DNA from: Cloacimonetes bacterium UBA4175
GTDB lineage: Bacteria > Cloacimonadota > Cloacimonadia > Cloacimonadales > Cloacimonadaceae
NCBI GenBank assembly: GCA_002379855.1
Contig: DFUX01000087.1
Location: 13,661-26,634, forward strand
Length of the DNA: 12,974 nt
Direction of reading: 5' to 3'
Part shown: positions 1-6,929 of the stretch, piece by piece
Position numbering within the stretch: the first letter of the stretch is position 1
Layout of the letters: every line of letters begins with the position of its first letter
Notes under the pieces: generated by a model
What the model was told of the DNA's origin: nothing
The model's input: the letters and a program-made list of their open reading frames with translations, nothing else
Database searches by the model: none
Made by a program: the position numbers and the translations under genes

Positions 1-108
1 CGGGTTAAGGATGACCCCAGAAAGATATAGACTTAGCCAAGCCTGACGCACGCGGGGGAAGCAGCACCAGAGGCCATCGGACTACTTGTATTCCCATTAT
101 ATAAGGTG

Positions 109-1287
109 CTACGGCAAGCGACTTAATACCTGAAGGTAAAGTTCGATAAGGCGTTCGCCGACAACTTCGTGGGAATAGTTTTCCAAACATCGTTGCCTGA
201 TCTTTTCTTGCGAATAATCGCCATGTTTTTGCCTCATACGTGCGATCGCCTTGGCTAAAGCAAGGGGATTCTGCTTTGGCACCAGGATGCCGCACTCATT
301 ACAGAGCAGGTCCCGTGGCCCGCCGCAATTGGTAGCGATGATGGGCTTTCCGCAAGCCATTGCCTCCAAAACAACCATGCTGAAAGATTCCAGGCGGCTC
401 GGCATCACAAAGCAATCGCAACCTTGATAATAGCTGACAGTACTTTCAGGCTTCAGCCCACCTAAAAGCGTTACCCTGCCTTCCAGTCCGTATTGTTCCA
501 GCAGCCGCGGCATGTCTTTTTGCAGCTTGCCCTGTCCACCCCAGTTGAGATGAAAATCCGTGTTCATTTGGGAGGCGATCTTCAAGGCTTGCAGGAGGTC
601 GGTGGCACCCTTTTCCACATTCAAGCCGGAGAGGCAAAATAGCCTGAACTTACCATCTGAAGGGGCGGGGTTGCCAGGCTGAAACAAACTGGTATCAAGA
701 GAATTGGGGATGACAAGGGAATCCAGGCCGGTTTTGCTTTTGATCTCCTGCCGGAGAAAACTGCTCACCGAAACAATCCTGGCCGCCTCGCGCAGCGGCT
801 CGAGGACCAAGGGGGAGACGCCCCGGGAGCTGACAAACTCCGGGAAAGGGAAAGGGCCGCTGTGCTCCGTGATAATATAGGGCACACCCAGCTTCTGGGA
901 AAGCAGCATAGCCAGATATCCGGCAGGAAAAGCAACATGGGCATGGATAATATCAGGAGTGAAGTCGAGATTGACCTTGTTCGCCAGTCTCTCGATGTTG
1001 CCCTTCAGAAAACGGCTTGTCCAGGTGAGGTGGGGGATACACAGTTCGGTGAGTCCAGTCTCCAATATCCGGGTGTCCCGCCTGGAGAAAACGCGTCCCT
1101 TCAGTGCGCCCAGGGAGTGCAAGGGATCGCGAATCCTTAGCTGGAACTGGTTCTGTCCCCAGTTGAGGAGGGTGACATCCGCTTCTCCTGTTCTGGCAAG
1201 AGCCTTAGCCTGATTGAGGATAAAAATCCCAGCGGAGGGATTACGCTTGTAGCGGTACCAGGAGGGGAGCATAAGTACTTTTATCAT
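109..1287 (-). CDS. GT-B family 4 glycosyltransferase
   Basis: This 392-residue protein is a cytoplasmic or membrane-associated GT4-type retaining glycosyltransferase that probably adds a sugar from a nucleotide-sugar donor to a lipid-linked glycan. The N-terminal acceptor domain opens with MIKVLMLPSWYRYKRNPSAG, typical of this family, and carries DIIHAHVAFPAGYLA at about 112-126 and ITEHSGPF at 139-146. The C-terminal donor domain has GGQGK at 250-254 and a full EX7E motif (E300 and E308), followed by AMACGKPIIATNCGG at 309-323. Length fits the family. The ATG overlaps the stop of the upstream glycosyltransferase gene by 4 bp (ATGA), with AAAGG about 7 bases upstream, so translation is probably coupled. 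It is the last gene before the left edge and lies downstream of the flippase, which suggests a role in surface polysaccharide assembly. The exact sugar cannot be read from sequence. Confidence 0.9.
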   Translation of the reverse strand: MIKVLMLPSWYRYKRNPSAGIFILNQAKALARTGEADVTLLNWGQNQFQLRIRDPLHSLGALKGRVFSRRDTRILETGLTELCIPHLTWTSRFLKGNIERLANKVNLDFTPDIIHAHVAFPAGYLAMLLSQKLGVPYIITEHSGPFPFPEFVSSRGVSPLVLEPLREAARIVSVSSFLRQEIKSKTGLDSLVIPNSLDTSLFQPGNPAPSDGKFRLFCLSGLNVEKGATDLLQALKIASQMNTDFHLNWGGQGKLQKDMPRLLEQYGLEGRVTLLGGLKPESTVSYYQGCDCFVMPSRLESFSMVVLEAMACGKPIIATNCGGPRDLLCNECGILVPKQNPLALAKAIARMRQKHGDYSQEKIRQRCLENYSHEVVGERLIELYLQVLSRLP

Positions 1288-2624
1288 TGCGTGCCTTTCG
1301 TGTCAGCAGGCTTGCCCATGACAACCCGATCGATCAATCCGGCCAGTTTGGCAGCCAGTTTTTCCCTGGTGAAGGTGGTCACGTATTCTGTATCCGGGGC
1401 AAGTTCCTCAAGAGAATCTGTTTCCCACATATCATAGAGCTTCTTCAGGTTGGCAGCGATACCCGGGATATCCATATAATCAGCCACCAAGCCTGTTTTT
1501 GCACGCAAGACAGTTTGAGCGGCTATACCATGAGGGGGCACGATAGCCAGTATCGGCTTGCCTGAGCCAAGGTATTCAAATATTTTGCCGGTAAAGACGG
1601 AATCGGTGTTTTGCCCCGAGGGGATGTAGAGCAGCAGGGCATCCGCGGCAAGCATCCCGCTCAACGCCTGCTTTTGAGGGACAAAGCCATGAAAGGTGAT
1701 AAGGCTTCTGATGCTTTGGTCATATTGGAATTTCCCCAAAACAAAGGACTTGGTGTTCTTGCCAAAGATATCCACGCGAATCTTATGGGGTGGAATCGCT
1801 TCCGATTTCAGTAGCAAAGAGATTGCCGACCAGAGTGAGTCAGGTTGGCGGCGGTCATAAAAGCTGCCAAAATATGCCAGATGAAAGGCATCGTCCTTCT
1901 TTTTGGAAGCCAAACCGGGAAAGTCCGACGGATCAAAGCCATTGGGAATGATGGCCGATGGGACTTCCGAGAGGAATGGATATCTGGACAGGAAGTTGCC
2001 TTGCATGGCCTCGGTAAGGTAAGCCACTCCCGAACACTCTTTTAGAACTTTGAGTTCCTGCTTCATTTCGAGCTTTTGGGTTCTGCGGGGGAACTTGATG
2101 TTCAGGCGTTCGGGATTGTTGGTCCATTCATCGCGAAAGTCAATGATAAAGGGTATCTGATATTTGCGTCTCAAATACATGCCAAGAAACAGGGAAGAGG
2201 GCGGGCCGGAGGATATAACCGCCGCTGAGAAAGGCGCCTGTCCGCGCAGGAGCCGCCTCAGCGAGGCCTTTGCAAAGGGGAGCCACAGCACTTCGGGATC
2301 GGGGATAAAAAGATTCTGGCGCAGAAAGGTGACCAAGCGCGGACACTTCAATCCATACAGAGCTTTAAACAACCAATTGACATCGGGACAAAATGAGCGA
2401 TGGACATTGATGGACTCCGGTATTCCCCTCAAAAGCCCGGGGTCTTTCTGATAATGGATCAAAGCAGGCGAAACCGTCAGAACATGGATGACATAACCAG
2501 CCTTGCTCAGATAGACCACGTTCTTTTGAGCCCTGATGGAAGCAATGCCGCCCAGAGGGGGAAAATGATATGAGATATACAGTATCTTACGGGGATTCGG
2601 TTTGGCCATTGGGAAGGTATCCAT
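1284..2624 (-). CDS. GT-B glycosyltransferase (WbuB/GT4-like)
   Basis: This 446-residue protein resembles WbuB-like GT4 glycosyltransferases of O-antigen and capsule clusters. The start region has ILYISYHFPPLGGIASIRA at 14-32, a hallmark of this subgroup. IDFRDEW at 161-167 matches the usual iDfRDpW motif, IIPNGFD (225-231) begins the donor domain, and TGKIFEYLGSGKPILAI at 345-361 is the nucleotide-sugar binding stretch. The EX7E motif keeps only its second glutamate (E350); the first position is S342, which is common in this subgroup. The ATG at 2624 lies one base after the flippase stop; a second ATG at 2609 is possible. Neither has a clear Shine-Dalgarno sequence, so initiation probably depends on coupling to the flippase. 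The stop overlaps the next gene by ATGA. Donor and acceptor are unknown. Confidence 0.87.
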   Translation of the reverse strand: MDTFPMAKPNPRKILYISYHFPPLGGIASIRAQKNVVYLSKAGYVIHVLTVSPALIHYQKDPGLLRGIPESINVHRSFCPDVNWLFKALYGLKCPRLVTFLRQNLFIPDPEVLWLPFAKASLRRLLRGQAPFSAAVISSGPPSSLFLGMYLRRKYQIPFIIDFRDEWTNNPERLNIKFPRRTQKLEMKQELKVLKECSGVAYLTEAMQGNFLSRYPFLSEVPSAIIPNGFDPSDFPGLASKKKDDAFHLAYFGSFYDRRQPDSLWSAISLLLKSEAIPPHKIRVDIFGKNTKSFVLGKFQYDQSIRSLITFHGFVPQKQALSGMLAADALLLYIPSGQNTDSVFTGKIFEYLGSGKPILAIVPPHGIAAQTVLRAKTGLVADYMDIPGIAANLKKLYDMWETDSLEELAPDTEYVTTFTREKLAAKLAGLIDRVVMGKPADTKGTQ

Positions 2625-2625
2625 T

Positions 2626-4089
2626 TCAATTAATTATCTTGGTCTTGCGCAGGGTATTGAGGAGCAGCTCTTTGAGCAGTTGAAAATCATAGGGCAAAAT
2701 GGCTTTCAATAGGTATCCCAGAACCACATAAGAAACAATAAAGACAAGCAAGCCCAAGGCTGAGAACAGATAACCAGGGTTCAATTGTATCGTGAAATAA
2801 GCAAATGCCCCGGCAATAACCGCTGCCAAAGCCGTTCGCAAAATCGCCGTGCAGGGGAACAGGGCTGCCAGTGAGAGACCCAGTTTGTGTTTGATCCAAT
2901 AAAGATACACGCCTGCTGAGATCCAAGTCACCAAAACAGTTGCCAGGGCCGCGCCGATCATGCCTATCTGCCTGACCAGGATGAGGTTCAGAACCAGGTT
3001 GAGCAGGAGGGTCAGGATTGCATTATACATTATATATCTGGTTTTTCCCAAAGCCATGAAGATGATGCCGAAAGTTGCTATGCGCAAGGGGAGAATCAGC
3101 AGATATACCCTGAAAATTGGAACGGATGCCTCATATTGGCTGGTGTATAAAAGAGTGATCAATGGCTTGGCCAGGATAAAGAAGATGACGCACAAAGGCA
3201 AAACGATAAGGGCGTTTTTCCGCACCGCAGCCCGATAGGTGGTAGCCAGATTGTCAGTATCTGAACTTATATGGGGCAGCAGGATAGAATTTACGGAATT
3301 GGAAAGGATGGAGACAAAAGGCAGCTCCATGGCGCCAATCGAAAAGACGGCAAAATCAGCAGGCCGGAAGAATCCGGAAATGACGAACTTATCCAGTTGG
3401 ATAGACAGCATTCCAATAATGGATGAAAGCCCCAAGGGGAGGGAGTATTGGAGGAGGTCGCGCAGAAACTCCAGGTCAAAACCTACCTTGGTTTTGTAAT
3501 AGACGAGATTGTAATGGGCGAAGCCCCACTGCAAAAAAGCGGAAAGCATCACCCCAAAAACGGTATAAGCGAGGTTCTTGGTCAGGATAGCCAGGCCCAG
3601 GATCAGAACGGTATCCGTGACAACGCTGAAAATGGTGAACCGAGCTGTTTTCTGCGGTTGCTTCAGACCCAGCATCAGCGCCGAATAGATCTGGGTGATA
3701 AACATGAACAGGGGATACACCGCGAAAAGCACCAGCAAATTGCTCATGCCGGGATTGTGGAATTTGTCGGCGATCAGATGCCTGAAAGCAAATATTGCCA
3801 AGCTGAAGACAAAAGCCAGAATCGTGATCAGGTTTACTACTTTGCTTATGTATTCGCGTTTGGAATCGATATGACGGAGCTTGGGGAGTAATACCATCAC
3901 GCTCTGGGGTATTCCCAGCAGCAGAAGGGTGGAAAATGTTGTGTAGATAAGAAAGAGTTGACGGTATGAACCCAGTTCCGCGGGAGTCAGAATGCGGGCC
4001 AGGATAATTCCCACCAAAGACTTGAATCCAAAGCGGATAAACTCGGCGGTGGTGAGAATCCCGGCTTGTTTGCTGCGCTGGTAGCTCAA
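2626..4089 (-). CDS. Polysaccharide flippase, Wzx/MOP superfamily
   Basis: This 487-residue integral membrane protein should flip lipid-linked oligosaccharide repeat units across the inner membrane. It has about 13-14 hydrophobic segments, roughly at 12-30, 45-68, 85-103, 115-140, 152-170, 172-190, 218-238, 250-270, 292-316, 325-345, 353-372, 378-397, 415-435 and 440-463. The first helix region, with the stretch ILARILTPAELGSYRQ at 29-44, is characteristic of the polysaccharide biosynthesis protein family (oligosaccharide flippase). Length is normal. The start is TTG, overlapping the upstream stop as TTGA. It is supported by GAGGAG eight bases upstream, and no nearby ATG is in frame. The two glycosyltransferases downstream and the secreted glycosidase-like protein upstream fit a surface-glycan cluster. 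A lipid II flippase (MurJ) or multidrug MATE role is less likely from the N-terminal motif and the context. Confidence 0.9.
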   Translation of the reverse strand: MSYQRSKQAGILTTAEFIRFGFKSLVGIILARILTPAELGSYRQLFLIYTTFSTLLLLGIPQSVMVLLPKLRHIDSKREYISKVVNLITILAFVFSLAIFAFRHLIADKFHNPGMSNLLVLFAVYPLFMFITQIYSALMLGLKQPQKTARFTIFSVVTDTVLILGLAILTKNLAYTVFGVMLSAFLQWGFAHYNLVYYKTKVGFDLEFLRDLLQYSLPLGLSSIIGMLSIQLDKFVISGFFRPADFAVFSIGAMELPFVSILSNSVNSILLPHISSDTDNLATTYRAAVRKNALIVLPLCVIFFILAKPLITLLYTSQYEASVPIFRVYLLILPLRIATFGIIFMALGKTRYIMYNAILTLLLNLVLNLILVRQIGMIGAALATVLVTWISAGVYLYWIKHKLGLSLAALFPCTAILRTALAAVIAGAFAYFTIQLNPGYLFSALGLLVFIVSYVVLGYLLKAILPYDFQLLKELLLNTLRKTKIIN

Positions 4090-5549
4090 TTAGAAAGCTC
4101 CTCAAAAGTTACGGGCATCAGAATCTCAAACCTGTCTTGCCCGCAATGGAGGCTGGCGGCGTAAAGCCCCGGAGCGATCAGCTTCCCGTCCGACAAAACC
4201 CCATTCCAACGGTCTGAATTCACCCCTTGTTGATAGAACGAATCACGAGTGTAGATTACATTATCCGAAGCATCGCGGATTTCCAATGTCCACGCGCCTG
4301 ATTCTCTCACCTTGGGATAAAACAGGTATCCGTGGTTGACTCCCACAACCCTGATATCTTCTCCAGCGGAATACAGTTCTGACGCGGTTAAACGCAACAG
4401 CTTGTTGTCGAGACGAGCAACCGTCTGATCGGTATATGACATATCAGCCAGAACATCCAACGCCCTATCAATGGACAAACCATCGTAACTGAACAGGGAA
4501 ATTCCGCCAAAGCCTTTTGACCTGACTTTCTCAATGCGGGCCGCGAGTTCGTTTATATTGTAAGACGAGTTGTCTTTGCCCGGTAAAAGAGATTTGTTTC
4601 CATTTTTCCAGGCACGCAGACCAACCACAATCCGGTCATTCATTTGCATGGCTTCCATCTGCCTCAGCTGTCTGTCAAACTCGCCTCTGTCGAGGCTGTA
4701 AGCCATGGGGAACGCGTAGTCGATATAACCCTGCCGCAGCCAGTCCAGCCAGTCCTGGGCGTAAAGGTTTATGGCATTGGTGTAATTCGCCATGACTGCT
4801 GCGCTCAGGATGATATTGGGAGCCAGGGTATCCAACAAGTCTCTGGTGCGCTGCACAAAGCTTGTAACCTGAAGCTGTCTCCATTGGTTGAAGCTTATGG
4901 AGGTGTTGGCTGATTCCTCCCGGTAACGTTGCACAGATATTGGATGATAGCCCAGATCGGCTTCCGGATACCTGATGTAGTCCAAATGAATCCCGTCGAG
5001 CTCCGGATATCCGCAAACGATGTCTCCGATCACATTCAGCAAGTGATCCTGCACCTGGGGGATGCCGGGATCTACAAATAAGCCAAATTGAGAGGTAGAT
5101 CGCTGGCGTTTGTTTTTGCTGTTATAGGTTATCCAGTCCGGATGCTGGGTGTAGATATAGTTTTGCCTGATTCTGAGCGAGTCCGTGGGAGTAGCATTGA
5201 AAACCACAATCCAGGCATGCAAGCGCAGGTTATTTTTATGGGCTTCCTCCAAAGCGTAGGCCAAAGGGTCGAAGTCCGAACCGTTCAGGATATAGCTTGG
5301 AGGCTCCGGATTGGGGTAAGGATCTGGGGTTCTGTTGGTCTGATAAAGTGCGTCAGAGCGATAGCGCACCTCGATCATGATATCGGTTTGCCGGGCGCAA
5401 GCGGCATCGGCGATGAACTTGTCTATCTTTTGAGGCGTATTGGTACTCCAGGGAAGAACCCAAATCGCCCTGATCTCGGCTTGAAGCAGGCAGGCCAAAC
5501 CGAGACAAGCCACCATCAGCAAAAGGATTCTGATACTATTTCGCATCAT
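4086..5549 (-). CDS. Secreted GHL10/DUF187-type glycosidase-like protein with C-terminal Ig-like module
   Basis: Numbered from the ATG at 5549, this 487-residue protein has a signal peptide (1-24: Arg near the start, a leucine-rich core, then LLQA before Glu). A TIM-barrel domain of the GHL10 (PF02638) type follows, about 25-370. Key stretches are REIRAIWV-like EIRAIWVLPW at 25-34, LFVDPGIPQVQDHL at 157-170, ELDGIHLDYIRYP at 183-195 (acidic D185, D190), FPMAYS at 280-285 and FSYD at 353-356. Residues about 390-480 form a beta-sandwich like FlgD Ig domains (W448, G455, PGLY at 460-463). The family is thought to act on glycans, but the substrate here is unknown. An upstream ATG at 5573 would add 8 residues before the signal peptide and is less natural; ATGs at 5549 and 5546 are adjacent. 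The gene overlaps the xseA end by about 14 bp. It lacks a YPNPF sorting motif. Confidence 0.85.
   Translation of the reverse strand: MMRNSIRILLLMVACLGLACLLQAEIRAIWVLPWSTNTPQKIDKFIADAACARQTDIMIEVRYRSDALYQTNRTPDPYPNPEPPSYILNGSDFDPLAYALEEAHKNNLRLHAWIVVFNATPTDSLRIRQNYIYTQHPDWITYNSKNKRQRSTSQFGLFVDPGIPQVQDHLLNVIGDIVCGYPELDGIHLDYIRYPEADLGYHPISVQRYREESANTSISFNQWRQLQVTSFVQRTRDLLDTLAPNIILSAAVMANYTNAINLYAQDWLDWLRQGYIDYAFPMAYSLDRGEFDRQLRQMEAMQMNDRIVVGLRAWKNGNKSLLPGKDNSSYNINELAARIEKVRSKGFGGISLFSYDGLSIDRALDVLADMSYTDQTVARLDNKLLRLTASELYSAGEDIRVVGVNHGYLFYPKVRESGAWTLEIRDASDNVIYTRDSFYQQGVNSDRWNGVLSDGKLIAPGLYAASLHCGQDRFEILMPVTFEELSN
4098..4103 (-). promoter_or_regulatory. Ribosome binding site fixing the flippase TTG start
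   Basis: The minus strand reads GAGGAG here, eight bases before the TTG at 4089-4087. It lies inside the final codons of the upstream glycosidase-like gene and decides in favour of the unusual TTG start with the 4-bp TTGA overlap. Confidence 0.75.
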
Positions 5550-6897
5550 CAGCAAGACCACGGGGATGGACATTTGTTACTTTAACATCTGAAGAACCGT
5601 CTTTGAACAGAAGTTTCAGCATGTCGTCAGGACTGATTTGCTCCACAGAAGAAACGGGTTTTCCATCCTTGGAGACAAAGCAGCACCCCCGGTCGAGAAA
5701 TCTATGCGGGGAATAGCCTTCCAGGCGTAATCTCAGCTGTTCAAGGCGGTTTTTGTTTTCAAGCATTGCCAGGGAGATGGCGTATCCCAGGGACATTTGT
5801 ATCTCTTTCAGGCGTTGGCTTGTTATGAGCTTGTATTGAGCGTGGTGGCTTTTCAGTTTGTTCTCCGCCATGCTTTTTCGCAATTCCAACTGATGCAGCT
5901 TGCTTTTCAGGGATGACTGTATCTGGAGCAGCGCCAGATTCGCCATATCCACCCTCTGATTCATACTCAGCCACCGTCTTTCCGGATTCAAGCGGGCAAG
6001 GGCCAATTTGCTTTCACCTAACACGCTCCTGCAACGGTCAACTTTGCTGGAAGCCATAATCTTCATGCGCGAATCAAGCGAAGCCAGGTAAGCCAGCAGG
6101 TCAGCCTTGTCGGGGACAGCTATCTCGGCGGCGGCGGATGGAGTGGGCGCGCGCAGGTCAGCCACAAAGTCCGCAATGGTAAAATCTATCTCGTGTCCGA
6201 CGGCCGAGATTACAGGCAGCCGGGAAGCGAATATTTCCCGGGCAAGCTTTTCATCATTGAAGCAAAAGAGGTCTTCCTGCGAGCCCCCCCCCCTGGTGAG
6301 GATGATCAGATCCACATCCTTGGCACGGTTGAAGTATTTTATACCCGCGATAAGTTGCGCGGGAGCGCCGGTTCCCTGAACTTGGGCGGGGAATACGTCC
6401 ACCTCCACGGGGAAACGCCTTGAGAGCACATTGCGGATATCTTGCAAAGCGGCTCCGGTGGGAGAAGTAACGATCCCGATTCTCCTCGGGTAACGGGGAA
6501 GGGGCTGTTTGGCTGCCGGGTCGAAAAGGCCTTCCTCCTGCAATTTCTTCTTCAGAAGCTCAAAGCGGAGTGCCAGTTCCCCTTTGCCTGCCAGGCTCAT
6601 GGATTGCACGTTCAGGCTGTAGGTGCCCCCTTTTTCATACACGGTCAGTTTTCCAAAGCAGATAACCTCCATTCCGTTTTCCGGCTCAAAATCCAGTGTC
6701 AGGTTGGCGTAGCGGAAAAAGGTGCAGCGCAAGGTGGAGTTGTCGTCCTTGAGATTGAAATAGATGTGCCCCGAGCTGTGCCGGGTGTAGTTGCTGACCT
6801 CGCCCCTGATATACAGAGGCTCTATCTGCGTTTCGATGACCTGTTTGAGGTGGCTGGTAATCTCGAAAACACTAAATACTATCAGTTCATCTGTCAT
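5536..6897 (-). CDS. xseA: Exodeoxyribonuclease VII large subunit
   Basis: The product is the catalytic large subunit of exonuclease VII, which degrades single-stranded DNA from both ends to short oligonucleotides in recombination and mismatch repair. Numbered from the ATG at 6897 it has 453 residues, close to E. coli XseA (456). An N-terminal OB fold comes first (YIRGEVSNYTRHSSGHIYFNLKD begins near residue 29), then the nuclease core with RIGIVTSPTGAALQDI at 139-154, RGGGSQEDL at 202-210, SAVGHEIDFTIADF at 231-244 and DLRAPTPSAAAE at 247-258. A long helical, coiled-coil-prone region spans about 270-390, and RGCCFVSKDGKPV near 403-415 closes the conserved part. A TTG at 6927 could extend it by 10 residues, but the ATG fits the family better. 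The RGGGS codons contain a run of ten G. The small subunit gene xseB, often adjacent, is not in the window. Confidence 0.95.
   Translation of the reverse strand: MTDELIVFSVFEITSHLKQVIETQIEPLYIRGEVSNYTRHSSGHIYFNLKDDNSTLRCTFFRYANLTLDFEPENGMEVICFGKLTVYEKGGTYSLNVQSMSLAGKGELALRFELLKKKLQEEGLFDPAAKQPLPRYPRRIGIVTSPTGAALQDIRNVLSRRFPVEVDVFPAQVQGTGAPAQLIAGIKYFNRAKDVDLIILTRGGGSQEDLFCFNDEKLAREIFASRLPVISAVGHEIDFTIADFVADLRAPTPSAAAEIAVPDKADLLAYLASLDSRMKIMASSKVDRCRSVLGESKLALARLNPERRWLSMNQRVDMANLALLQIQSSLKSKLHQLELRKSMAENKLKSHHAQYKLITSQRLKEIQMSLGYAISLAMLENKNRLEQLRLRLEGYSPHRFLDRGCCFVSKDGKPVSSVEQISPDDMLKLLFKDGSSDVKVTNVHPRGLADDAK
6284..6293 (-). repeat. G10 homopolymer inside xseA
   Basis: Ten consecutive C on the plus strand read as ten G in the xseA sense strand. 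They span the codons AGG GGG GGG GGC for Arg202-Gly205 of the conserved RGGGS motif. The frame is open through the tract as given, so the listed length encodes a full-length protein. Tracts of this length can slip during replication or be miscalled in sequencing. Confidence 0.9.
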
Positions 6898-6929
6898 TAT
6901 CAAATCACTCTGTCCATTTGCCCGCAAAC

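Noticed and set aside
96..101. TATAAT on the minus strand just after the last glycosyltransferase
   Set aside because: No -35-like hexamer occurs at 16-18 bases upstream, and no gene start follows within the window.
5550..5573. Upstream ATG for the glycosidase-like gene
   Set aside because: It would put eight extra, partly hydrophobic residues before the signal peptide and deepen the overlap with xseA; no ribosome binding site favours it.
6898..6927. TTG start for xseA adding ten residues
   Set aside because: The extra residues do not resemble XseA N-termini, and the ATG at 6897 gives a length matching the family.
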